Below are positions 27,655 through 40,234 of a DNA stretch of 64,000 bases, piece by piece (positions within the stretch are counted from its first letter, which is position 1; each line of letters opens with the position of its first letter). The translations under genes and the position numbers were made by a program. The notes beneath the pieces were generated by a model. It saw only the letters and a program-made list of their open reading frames with translations. It did no database searches and was not told where the DNA came from. This DNA comes from Neocallimastix lanati (nom. inval.) (lineage: Eukaryota; Neocallimastigomycota; Neocallimastigomycetes; Neocallimastigales; Neocallimastigaceae): positions 2,744,001-2,808,000 of the forward strand of contig JACVTC010000002.1 of NCBI GenBank assembly GCA_016946835.1. The letters are read 5' to 3'.

Positions 27655-28073
27655 TTGGGATTGTGTATTATTCATAATAATGAACATATACTTCAAATTT
27701 GAATTTTTTTTCTTTTATATAGTCATTTTATTAAATGTAATTTAACTTTATTATTGAATTTAAAAAAAAATAATGAATGATAAGATCTTTTATAATTTTT
27801 TATTTATAGAATTTATTTAATTTGTATATTTTGAAGAAACTAGTAAAAAAAGAAATATGAAATTCTCAAATTACATCTTATTTGGAAAAAAATTTATTTT
27901 ACTTTATAAAATATTTTTTGAATATTTTTTGACATTTTATGAAGAGTAAATACACCAAAATATACATGGGGATTATGTATTATTCATAATAATGAACGAA
28001 TACTTTATATTTGAATTTTTTTTTCTTTTATATAGTCATTTTATTAAATGTAATTTAATTTTATTATTGAATA
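27651..28073. repeat. Pair of ~110-bp direct repeats 312 bp apart
   Basis: Copies at 27651-27759 and 27963-28073 share TGTATTATTCATAATAATGAA, then GAATTTTTTTTCTTTTATAT, then AGTCATTTTATTAAATGTAA, with scattered differences. The copies are too diverged and too short to be intact LTRs, and nothing coding lies between. Confidence 0.8.
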
Positions 28074-28567
28074 ATAATAGAATTAATTATTTATAATTTT
28101 TTTTAATTGTAAAATTTAAAATATTGAAATATAAACTTTTTCTTCTTTTCTTCAAATTTAATAATTTATTTTTGAATTTTATATATATTCTATTATGAAG
28201 ATTAGTTATTATATTTTATATTTATATTTATATTACTATTTACTATGATAATGTAATAAACAATTGCTTATTTAAAATACTTATAATTATTATTATTATT
28301 ATTATATTATTATTATTATTATTATTACTTATTTTGCTTTCAAAAGAAAAAAAATTATTTCTACTTTATTTTATTTAAATGAAGTACAAAAACTATTATT
28401 GAATTAAAAATTATAAAAAAAAAAAAAAAAGAGTTATGGTAGTAAAATTTACAATTTTCTATATTTTTATGATATAAAAGAAAAAAATTTTTTTTTTTTA
28501 AATTATCAATTAGTAAATATATAATCAAAATCTCTAAATATATATTATAACCAATAAAAGTAAATTC

Positions 28568-29998
28568 TTACATATTTAATTCACTTGTAGCTTTTTCAAA
28601 TTCAGTATCAGTAATAAAAAGTGGATTATGATCAAATATACTATATAATATCATTATTAATATATAAATTATTATTAACATTTATTATTTATAAATAATA
28701 ATTAAATATATATTATATATTTATATATATATATATAAAATTAAGATCTTAATTACATTTTTGGAGAATTCCATTTATAGAATACTTCTGGAATTTTATT
28801 AAATACATTACTACTTAAATTACTAATAGATATAATAAATATAAATTTTATTATTGATGTATAATAATTCAAGGTGGAGAATATATATAAATTAGATATT
28901 AAATAGTTAATTATAAATAGATATGTATATTACATTAATTTTAATTGTTCCAATTCAGTTATTTTATCAGGAATACTACTTAATAAATTATTATTTAATA
29001 ATCTATTTTATAATAGCAATATTATATATATATTATATATATTATATTAATATTGAATATAACAGCATTATATATGGTATAAATTAATATAATAATAGAT
29101 ATTTTACATTTCTTGTAAGTAGTATAATTCACAAATTGTTTCAGGAATACTTTGGATTTTATTATAACTTAATGATCTGAGAAATTAATTAGTAATAATT
29201 ATTATATTTTAATAAAAAGCATGTTAATATATAAAATTAAAATAATATTTAATTATAATAATAATATATTTTAATTTATATTTTAAACTAATTACAATCT
29301 TTTTAGTAAAAGTAAATTTCCAATTTCAATTGGAATTTCACTGATAGAATTACCGTTTAATTCTCTGTTATGTGTTTATTGATTTTTGGTTCATCAATAA
29401 AGTAAATTAAAATTGTTTATTAATTTTTATATTTATTTAATATAATATATAATATAATATAATATATATATATATATCCTTACAATGAAATGAGCTTACT
29501 GAAATAACAAATACGTAATGGAAAGGTTTTAAAGTTATTATATGAAAATGTACTTTTATAGATATATAAATATATATGTTAGAAAAAAAATGCACTTTAT
29601 ATTTTTTTTTTTATTTATTTTAATAATTATTAGTATTATTAATAAATAAATGTAATATATCAAATTACATATATTTCATATATTTCAGGTCTGTTAATGA
29701 ATCATTAAATTCTTCAATATTATTGTTACAAAAATTCCTTTTATAGTTTTATATTAATTTTTATTTTTAAGATTTTAATTTTATATTAATTTTTAATAAC
29801 AATTTTCATTATTAAATTTGTTTATAATTATATATTTGTTTATAATATGCTTACATTTCCTCTAATTCTTTTAATGACATAATTTCAGTTGGTATTGAAG
29901 TCAAATTCATATTAGTTAATTTACTATCATATTAATAATTTAAAATTTTTAATATTAGTTCTTTTTTTTTTTTTTTTAATTTTTTTTTTTTTTTTAAA

Positions 29999-30038
<40 letters not shown>

Positions 30039-33000
30039 TTAGATAAATTACATTGATTTTAATTTTTCAAATTTATCTTCAGAAATATTATCAAAAATTC
30101 TTAGAAGTTTAAATGGTAAGAATGTATTATTTAGTGAATTATTAAATAAATTTCTATAAAAATTCATAAAATCATTTTATATAAAAATATTTAATTAGTT
30201 TAAATATTTAAACAAGAATAAAAATTTAATCCATACTAATAATTAATAGAAATTATGCTTACATTACTGCTTTTTCCTTAAGTTCATATAATTCTTCAGG
30301 AATAGTTGATATTATATTTGAATTTAACGACCTAAATTAACATTGTTTTTATAAAAATCAAATTGAAAATTAATAATTATGTTTACCACAGTATATATAT
30401 ATATATAATAATTACAAAAATTTTAGATTTCTCATCAAAATTATATCCTTTGGTATTGTTTTAATTTTGTTAAATTCCATATTTCTTTATATATTTATAT
30501 ATAATATATATATTGTATTTTTTTTTTTTTAAAAATAGAATAATTTAATAGATTGTAATTTTTATTTATAATAATTTATATATATATCTTACAATTCTTC
30601 AATATTAAATATTTTTATTATTGCATTTGAAATTTCTTTTAATTCATTATGACTTATAGAGCTTTTTGAATAATAATATTTAATACAAAATAATAATTAT
30701 ATATAAGTGTTAGAATACATTTCATATTAAGTTTCAATTTTATAATAATAATAATAATAATAATAATACAATTAATAATTTAATAATATAATAAATTTTC
30801 ATTCATACAATTTTTGTAGTAATGAGAGTTTTTCAAATACTTCGGGAATTTCACTGATATTATTATAATCCAAATATCTAATATAGAATATTTATTATTT
30901 AAAAATTTTTTTAAGTTATTGGGAATAGTTAATAATTATGTTAAATAAATATCGTTTATAATAAATCAAAATTTTTATTTACAATTGATTTAAATTTTCT
31001 AAATATTTAATTCCATCTGGAATAACTTCAATCTTATTTCTACTTAAATTTCTTTTATTTTATGAATGAAATATTAAAAAAAAAATTAATATTTTTAATT
31101 TAATATAATATATATATAAATTTATCTTTTTCCTAATATTTATTTAATTAAAGTCATTTTATTCATTGTTAATATATACAAATATTTCAAACGTGTTAAT
31201 GATCCAATATTATCTGAAATTTTTGAAATTTTATTTTTTGAAAGATTCCTAGATATCGTAATATAATTATATAAAAAAATTAATATTAATACTTAATGAT
31301 AAATGGTTTCTATGTATATTTTTTTTTCTGTTGCTCTTATACAAACAATTTTTTTAAATTAGTTGCTCTGCATAAAACTTTTGGAATTAATAAGATTTTA
31401 TTATTTGATAAATTTCTTTATTAATAAAATTTTTTTTATTGGAATATTCATATAATGATGAATTATTATTAAATGAAAAATAATATTTTAAAATTAATAA
31501 AGTATTGTTAATATATATTATCTGTTTTAATTTATTAATATTGAATGAACTCTAATATACATACAAGTCTTCCAAATGATCAAACAATTTAAAATTGAAA
31601 TTCATGGTTTTTATTCTATTTGATGAAAAATCACTTTATCATAGAAAAATATTAAATAATTAATTATATATATATATAAATGACATAATTATATAGAAGG
31701 TTTTTTTATTTTTAATTCTATAATTTACATTTTTATTAAACTTTTTAAATATCCAAATTCTTTAGGTATATCCTCAATATTATTATTTGATATTAATCTA
31801 TAAACATAATAATATAAATATATGACCAAATAATAATATATATTAAATGGATAACATAAACAAAAAGAAGCTTTAGTTAATAATCTTTGTATTATAAATT
31901 GTTAATTGTTAATATATTATAATTATTTAAATAGAAAATATATATTTACAATATATTCATATTTGTTAATTGATATAATCCTTCAGGGATTGTTTTTAAA
32001 TTATTGTATGATAAATCCCTATATTATTATTTTTAAAATATTATTTAATTAATATACTTAATTTAATCAACTATTTTTTAATTCTCTTATTTTTTTTTTT
32101 TTTTTTACTATAAAATTTATTCTTACAAAATTGTAATATTCTTTAAATTTTCAATTTCTTTTGGTAAATCACTAATACAATTATATGAAAGATTTCTAGT
32201 AAAATAAAATCCATTATTAAAATTAAATAAAAGAGTAAATGAAATTAATATGAAATCAATATATAAATAATGATGATAATAATAATCAATATTATAATAT
32301 AAGTAATTATTATGTGTACTAATATTTATATATAATAATATGACTATTACAATCCAACCAATTTCTTCAAATTACTAATATTTGGTGATATAGTAGATAT
32401 TATATTATGAGATAAATCACTGAATTTTTTTTTAATTTTATAGTAAAAAATGATAATAATTATATTTTAATATAATTATTTATTGTTCAATTATCAATGA
32501 TATGTGTTAAAAATTTTAATATTCTATATATTTTTACAGTTCTTCAAGATTAACTAAATTCCATATATCTTCTATTAAATCACTTATATCATTATCAGAA
32601 AGATATCTTTTTATATTAATATAATATGGAAAAAAAAGATATTATTTTAAAATAATTATTATATGAATACTTTTAAAATCATATATGTTATTTCTATTGT
32701 TTTTAATTAAAAATCAATATATGTAATAATTACAATGACGTTAAATTTATTAATTTTCCAATTTCTTTTGGTAAGTTTTCAATATAATTTTTAGAAAAGT
32801 CCCTATTATATATAAAAATTATAGTAATGTTATATTTGTCAGTTTCATATATATCAATTATAAAATTATTATACATAATGCCAATATTAAATATTCAATT
32901 ATTGTAATTGTTTTAATTTTTTTTTTTTCCATACATTTCAGTAATTTGTTTTATATATTCAATCTGAGAAGGAATATACATAACTCCAGTATTTGATAGA

Positions 33001-33054
33001 TTCCTAATAATTTATTTTGATTATAAAATATATTAAAATTATTGGTATATAAAT

Positions 33055-33089
<35 letters not shown>

Positions 33090-34220
33090 ATTTTTTTATT
33101 ATTAAAAAGCTCTTTTTTTAAAAAAGTAAAAATTCATTTCTTACAAAGATTTCATATTTAATAATTCTTCATATAATATATTATCAATTTTTAGTTGCTT
33201 TTTAAGATAACCAATTTGATGCCTTAATTCATATAAATTTTCATCTATATCATCTGTTCCTGTATCAGGAAATTTTAATAATTTAACTTTACTTTTTTCT
33301 TCATCTAATTCATCATTACTATTTTCAATATCTTCATTACTACAGATTTTACTTTCATCATTTTTAACATCTTCATCATTTTTAACATCTTCATTATTTT
33401 TAACATTTTCATTATTTTTAACATCTTCATTATTTTTAACGTCTTCATCATTTTTAACATTTTCATCATTATTATTTTTATTATCTACTTCATTATCTTT
33501 ATTATCTTCTACTATATTATTAGTTTCATTAATTTGACTTCGATTTTCATTTTTTTCTCCATTACTAACAACTGAAGAATTATGACTTTTTGAAAAATTT
33601 GAAAGTGAATTTATTTCATCTTTATCCATATTTTCGTATGACGACGTTATTTCAGGTTCGGATAAATCATTATAACTCTCTTTATATTATTTAATATTAT
33701 AATCCATGATTAAATTCATGTATTGTTTGTAAACATAAATAATAATAAATATATTTCATAAAATAAATATTGAAAATTTTTTTTATTATTTTATTTCATG
33801 TTATTTTTTTTTATTGTTATTATATATATATATATATATTTTATTTTAATTCCATTTATTAATATAATGTAATAAATTTATAGTTAATTCTTATATACCT
33901 TCTGAATTTTCTATAAAACTTTCCTCACTTTTAATTTCTAAGTCATTTTCATTTAATTGTTCCACATCTTCATTATTATAATTTTCTATTGATTCATGAG
34001 ATTCTTCTTTTTGTGATTGACTATCACAATCATCATTATTTAATTTATTCGTATTATTTTCATTTTTTTCCATTATTTCAGTTATTGAATCATTATCATT
34101 ATCTTGGCTATTAAGTTGATCATCTTCATTATTATTTATTTGTTCATTATTTATTATTTCTTCTATACTCTCATATTTATCTCCACTAAATAATGGATCA
34201 TCATTAAATTCATTACTCAT
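28568..34220 (-). CDS. Leucine-rich-repeat protein, 26 exons, one LRR per exon
   Basis: Minus-strand exons: 34220-33899, 33679-33145, 33003-32935, 32802-32734, 32606-32538, 32422-32351, 32195-32127, 32018-31950, 31797-31729, 31633-31565, 31415-31347, 31248-31180, 31051-30983, 30877-30809, 30661-30593, 30484-30416, 30331-30263, 30153-30052, 29923-29855, 29737-29669, 29552-29484, 29364-29296, 29176-29108, 29002-28934, 28822-28757, 28640-28568. They join in frame to about 849 residues. The first two exons encode about 285 residues of acidic Asn/Glu/Asp/Ser-rich sequence, including a KNDEDV/KNNEDV hexapeptide repeat and a short helical segment. Then 24 exons encode 23-residue LRRs of the pattern LxLSxNxIxxIPxxIxxLxxL. 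All introns from the second on are phase 2 and split the codon of a conserved Leu/Ile/Met. No signal peptide or membrane segment: probably an intracellular interaction scaffold resembling SHOC2/PIRL-type LRR proteins. The partner cannot be read from sequence. Confidence 0.92.
33351..33470 (-). repeat. In-frame hexapeptide-coding repeat in the LRR gene
   Basis: Within exon 2, an 18-bp unit encoding (D/N)(V)KN(D/N)(E) is repeated about seven times (KNDEDV, KNNEDV, KNNENV). It lies in the acidic disordered N-terminal region. Confidence 0.85.
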
Positions 34221-35759
34221 ATCTAAAAATAAAAGAAAAAAGAAAACTCTAAATTATTTATTTAATTTTTGTATTAAAAAAAAAATAAAAAAAATGGGAA
34301 ATGGATATTCAACAAAAAAAATTTTTTTAAAAATAAATAATATTCTTTTATTACTATTATTATTATTATTAATTTTTTAAATAAAAAAATAACACAAAAA
34401 ATTTTTAAATTATTATTTGTAATAATTATATATAATAATTACAATATAAATAATATATAATAGTTCCTTTTTTTTTTTTTTTTTTATTTCTTTTTCAAAA
34501 AAAAAAATTTTTTTAATTAAAATATTTAATATAAAATATTTTTAAAATTTAAAACTAATTGAAATTAAAATAATAATAACATTGTTATATATAAAAATTT
34601 TTAAAAATTATAATTTAAATTTTAAAAAAACTTTGTTTAAAATTTATAATAAAAAATTTTTTTTTTTAAATATTATATATTAAATAAATAAATAAATATA
34701 TAAAAAATATATAAATATTAAAATATAATTACATTAAAAATTTTATGTATACATTTTCTATGAACTAAATGTAAAAATTTTTTTTCATGTATTTTATAAA
34801 TAAAGTAAAGAAAGTTTAAGGAGAAAAAAAAATTTTTTTTTTTGGATAAAAAATTTAATAAATAAATTTAATAAATATTATTTTTGATAATAATATAAAT
34901 ATATATATATAACAAAGAATAAAAATTATTTTCAATAAATATATTCATTATTATTTATATTATTTATAAAATATTTAATATTATATTGTTTTAGTATGTA
35001 TATCTTTTTTTTTTGATTTAGAAAAGTAATTTTTAATCATAAAATAAAACTTATAACAACGGTACTCGGAACTAATACATATAAGGTTTCTGGATCAACC
35101 TCCTTAATTTATATGGAATGATTTTCTTTTATATATATATATATATTTGTTAGTTTAATAGTTTTTTATATATACCTCCAAGGGTGTTTTTCCTTATAAA
35201 TGAAATTGGTTGTTCGCTCACTTTGGTAAATATTCCTATGACTAGACGATATAATTTATAGAGTTGAGATCACTTGATCTATGAGAGGATTAACGTTGAA
35301 AAGAAACCCCTCGTATAAAGTGTCATATAGAGAATATCTTCCATATTAGCCTTGCTTAAAAGAGAGATTCTCGTAGACGCCGAAACAGTATGACAAAAAA
35401 TCCAAAGAAAGTCTGATACGTTTAAGGGAGAGACTGGAGACCCTACTGTCCTCCCCTCTAAAAATATAAATGGCAATAGAAAAATAATCTTTTTCAATTG
35501 TTATAATTTTTTATGTATGTAGATTCTTTATATAATTTTAATTAATTATTAAATTTAAAATTTTATGATTTTCGAATATGATTGGTATAAAATAAAAATT
35601 TCAAAAAAAAAAAAAAAAAAAAAAAATTAAAAATTTTAGAATTCTGACAAAAAATAAATATTTTAACTAGTTTTGAATAAAATAGAAATTCAAATTCAAA
35701 CATTTATTTACAAAATTTACTTTGAAAATTTCAATTTATTAAAAGAAAAATAATAAAAA
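34221..35759. other. Divergent intergenic region with a GC-richer island
   Basis: Separates the LRR gene (-) from the LYAR-type gene (+) and must hold both promoters. Most is A/T tract DNA. The segment 35041-35480 stands out by composition and is listed separately. Confidence 0.65.
35041..35480. other. Unidentified GC-richer island, possible gene relic or ncRNA
   Basis: About 440 bp with clearly more G and C than the surrounding DNA and hardly any homopolymers, interrupted by an AT run at about 35138-35147. It is unlike intergenic DNA elsewhere and more like exons. No single long frame explains it. On the minus strand 35279-35497 is open (72 codons), and two further short frames look protein-like but are broken by stops. 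A 73-bp intron-like gap with GTATAT donor and AAG acceptor fits 35103-35175 on the minus strand. A perfect 6-bp-arm palindrome (AGATCA-CT-TGATCT) lies near 35267-35280. I recognise no tRNA, 5S, U-snRNA, SRP or RNase P/MRP signature. It could be a degenerate mobile element, a decayed gene or an ncRNA. Confidence 0.5.
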
Positions 35760-35994
35760 ATGGTTTCCTTTGGTATGTTTTTATTTATTTATTTTTTTAT
35801 AAATTAAAAAAAATATTTTATGAAATCTACAATTTTAAAATTTAAAATTTAAAATTACTAATATTTTTTTTTCTTTTTAATAATACAGTTTGTGAATACT
35901 GTCAAGAAGTAATTTATTATTTTTTTTTTAAATATATAATAAGTTTCTTATATTTTTTAAATAAAAATACAAGTACTTTAATTAATATAACATT

Positions 35995-36055
<61 letters not shown>

Positions 36056-37498
36056 TATGTGGATGTTAATTTAATAAATTCAATCTCTTTAATTAACTGT
36101 TTAACATTTTAAAAAAATATATATATAAAAAAGACTTTAAAAAAGAACAAGTTGGATCAACATACCAATCGTTGTCGTGTAAATATTTTAAACTAAATAT
36201 ATGATTTAATATATTAAATAAAATCAACAATTATAAATGAATATATAAAATATTATATAATATATAAGTATTAATTTTAAAATATTTATAAAAAATTAAA
36301 ATAAATACATATAGTATGCTCAATTTACTTGTATAGATTGTGGTACTACTTTCCAAGGTACTTCATACCGAGCTCATACTTCTTGTATTTCCGAAGATGA
36401 AAAATACCAAAAAAATTTATATAGAGGAAAGAAGGTAATACTATTAAATTAGTTTAAATATTTTTATTATATATAATATTTATTATTTTATAATGTTTTT
36501 TATATTCCTTAATTTTATTTTAAATAATTTTATTATAAATAAATGTATAAATTATTTTGCTTAATTTAAAAATATATAAATAAATAATTAATTAATTAAT
36601 ACGAAAAACTTATTTTAATAATAAAGGGAAAAAATAACAGAAATAATAATAGCAACAACAACAACAATAATAATAATAATAACAAAAATAATAACAATAA
36701 TAATGTTCAAACAAAAAAACTTGATTTATTTAGTAATAAGAATGCTACCAAAAATAAGAAAACTGAAGGAGAGCCAGAAAATACCATATCTCAATTAAAA
36801 AAATTAATGGACAATAAAAAGCGTGCTCATGAAGAAGAAGAAAAGAAAGAAACAGAAAATAAAAAGCAAAAGAAAGAAAATAATATTAAGGATTTAATTA
36901 AGGAATCAATTGAAAAGAATGTTTTTGTATGTTTAAATATAATTATTAAAAAGATTATTAATACTTGATTTTTAATATAATAATTATAATTTAAAATGAT
37001 ATATATTAATATGAACTAAAATTAATATCATAATAATTAATTATAATTATTATATTAAAAATCAAGAATTTAATAATTTTTTTTGTAAGATAATATTTTA
37101 TTAATAATTATTCGTATTAAAATATTTTAAATATATATAATATTTCTTATTTTTTATTATTTTTTTTTTTTTATCACTAATATATATATTTTTTCAAAAA
37201 TATTAATTATTATTTTTATATTAAAAAAAAAAAAAAAAAATAGGAAAAGAAGGAGATTTCATTAAAGAAATTAATAAAGACAGTTTCTAAAGATGTTTCA
37301 AAGAAAACTAAGGACACTAAAGAAAAGGATGTTAAGAAACAAGTTAAAGATACTGTAAGTTTAATTAACTAATAAAAAAAATTAATAAAATTACTTATAA
37401 TTGTAAATTAATTATATATTATTATATATAAATTATTGATTCATATACTATAGATCAACTTTATAAAATCTGGTGATAAAATCGTTTTAAAATTCTAA
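35760..37498 (+). CDS. LYAR-type C2HC zinc-finger nucleolar protein, 7 exons
   Basis: Exons 35760-35772, 35889-35908, 36134-36178, 36315-36434, 36627-36926, 37244-37354 and 37454-37498 join in frame into 217 residues. The first three exons (13, 20 and 45 nt) are tiny, but the product matches the LYAR family. It starts MVSFVCEYC and contains two zinc-binding sets, C6-C9-H21-C25 and C32-C35-H47-C50. The family signature is KKNKLDQHTNRC, then FTCIDCGTTF, then YRAHTSCISEDEKY. A Lys-rich, Asn-repeat middle (about 80-170) and a short C-terminal block ending KIVLKF follow, again like LYAR. Family role: nucleolar protein linked to ribosome biogenesis and cell growth. Intron 2 contains a 49-base poly(A) run (36002-36050). 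Confidence 0.93.
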
Positions 37499-39777
37499 AT
37501 AAAAAAAAAAAAATTCCTTCATTATTTTTCATTTTATATATGTTTTTAATTTATTTCAATTTATAGACGTTTGGTTTACTATTAAAGATATTTAAAGATA
37601 TTAATAAAAAATTATAATTTTTTTTTTATTCTTTTCTTTAAATATAGTGACTATTAAAAAATTTATTTAATATTATTAATATATTAATAAAGCAATTATA
37701 ATTAATGAATAAAAAAAAAATCTATTATAAATTTCATTAAATATATAAATCAATTTTGTGTTGTTATATGAAAATAAATTTGTTCTATTTACTACTATAA
37801 ATAATGTTATATATTTATTCCATTAATAATTAATATTATAGTTAGTAGTTTATATAAGATATTAAAGATTTTTTTTTTATTTAAACTTAATAATAATAAT
37901 AATATTTTAATATATATATATATTTAAAACTATATATTTAAAATTAATTTCTTGTTATATATGAAATTAAACATTTAATATATTAAAAAGATATTTCTTT
38001 ATTAATGAATATATAAATATAAATAAAAATTAAAAAAATTAGTTAAATAATAATAAAATAATAATAAAAATAAAAAATTATTTGCTTATTTATATATATA
38101 TATTTATTATTTATTTTTTTTTTATAATATAAAAAATTTATGTAAATAAGACTTCTTAAATATTTAGTTATTTAAATTGAAATATTTTTATTAATTGACA
38201 TAAAAAAAAACTTTTAATTATAAATAGTTTTTTTTTTAATATAATAATAAATATGAATATAAATTAAATAAGGGATATTATATCAATATTTATATTGTGT
38301 TTTTTTTTTGTTAGGGAATTACTTAGAATTTGAAATTATATTTAAATATAAATCTATTAACTTTTATTATATAGAATAATAATTTGAAAACTAATTTTAC
38401 AATTAGAAGAAATTAATTTTTTTTTTTTTTTTAATAATTAATAAAATTTAACATTTATTCATTATTTTAGCATATTATCTTAATATTATAATTATATCAT
38501 TTTACTTTATGGTGATTAATAATTTTTTTTTTAAAAAAAAATATTAAAAGTATTCTTTAGATATTAATTTTTAAGAAATTTTGTATTATTATATATATAT
38601 ATTTTTGTATTTATATAAATATAATTATTGAATAGAAAATTCAATAACTAAATGGACATATATATATATAATAATTTTAATTGTAGATTAAATTATTGTG
38701 AAATACTATTTTAAATATGTCAAAATTAAAAATATAAATAAAAATTACAAAAGAGCTTTTTTTTTTTTTTTTTTAATGTGACAATACAACTTTTTTTTTT
38801 AAAAAGATTTCTGTATAAGAGTATCTTTATATTGTAATATAATCTAATATATTTTAAAAAATTGAATAGATATATTATTTAATTTAATTAATTTAATCAA
38901 AAATTTAAAAAAAGTTTAAAAAAAAATTAAATAAAAATAAAAATAAAATTTTATTTTATTAATAAAGTCCATTTTTTTTAATTTTTTATTACAAATAAAT
39001 GATATCATGTGATAATATAGGGACAATACATAACTTTTTATATTTATGTTATTATATTTAAAATTTTTTTTATTAATTTCATTGTCTTAATAAAAAAAAG
39101 TTTAAAAAACAAATTAAAAAAAAAATATATATACTCTTAAAATTATATTTTATTTTATGTATATAATATATATATATTTAAATAAAGATAATTAAATTAT
39201 ATTTAAAATAAAAAAAATATATATATAAATTTAATAGTAAATATAAAATATATATATATATATTTTTTTAAAGTTTGTCTTTTTCCCTTTTTTTTTTTTT
39301 TTAATTATTTATTTTCTTTATTAAAAAGAAATATTAAATATGAACGAAATTTTTAAATTTCTAAATAAATGAGCAATAAATTTTATTAAATTAAATAGTA
39401 GTTTTCTTTTCAGACATAAAATTAACATAAAATATATAAAAGTAAAAGTGAAAATAAAAGTAAATTTTCAATATTTAAGTATTAAAGAACTATTAATAAC
39501 GAACTCTTATTCCATTCAGAAATTCAATTAAAATAATAAAATATTATAAACTTTCAAAATATAATATTTTATTATTTTAATTTCCTTTTTTTTAAAACAG
39601 TAATTTTCATTATTTGATAAAAAAAGTTAAATGTAAAAATTATTATTAATATTAGCAAAACAAACAAAAACAATAAAATTAAAAATAAAAGCCAAATATT
39701 ATAAAGATATATATATATATATCTTTTTTAATGTTTTTTAATCCTTTTAAATAAATATTAAAGAAAGAGAATAAAAA
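37499..39777. other. Intergenic, AT-rich, no gene seen
   Basis: 3' flank of the LYAR-type gene and 5' flank of the Asn-rich gene, which lie in tandem. Only A/T tracts, AT runs and short palindromic AT sequences are visible. Confidence 0.7.
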
Positions 39778-40203
39778 ATGACAAGCCCCAATGAGCCAAC
39801 AACTGATAATAAAAATGAAATAAATAAAAATAATACTCTCCCTATTCTTCTACCAAATCCTAATTCATTTAACAAAAGCACATTAAATTTATCAGATGGT
39901 TCATCCGATTTACTAGATAATAATAGTAAAAATAATATTGATATTAATAATTCAAATATGATATATGAATACTAAATATAATTTAAATCATTTAAAAAAT
40001 TTTTATATATTTTAAAAAAGAGAATCTTTTAAATCCAATTCAAAAAAATGAAAAGAAAAATATCAAAAAGGCTCAAAAAAAAGAACCAAAGTAATAATTA
40101 TTATAAAGCGTTAACATTTAAAAATTTTTACATATACATTAAATTAAATATATGAATATAATATTTTTAAAGATAAAATATTAAAGATAAAATATATCTA
40201 TAG

Positions 40204-40234
<31 letters not shown>

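Larger units (their letters stand above)
26067..28567. other. Intergenic, repeat-bearing, no gene seen
   Basis: Contains a 74-bp tandem duplication next to the membrane-protein gene, a 46-base poly(A) run at 26511-26556, an AT run at about 26712-26743 and a 43-base poly(T) at 27608-27650. There is also a dispersed direct repeat. The minus-strand frame at 27366-27581 has no recognisable features and I do not call it. Confidence 0.65.

Noticed and set aside
27651-28073. LTR pair of a retrotransposon
   Set aside because: Copies are only about 110 bp and diverged, with 200 bp of AT-rich DNA between them and no primer-binding site or coding sequence.
35041-35480. Known structural RNA (SRP, RNase P/MRP, U-snRNA, 5S)
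   Set aside because: I compared the remembered conserved boxes on both strands and found no convincing set; a GAAAGTC word alone is not enough.
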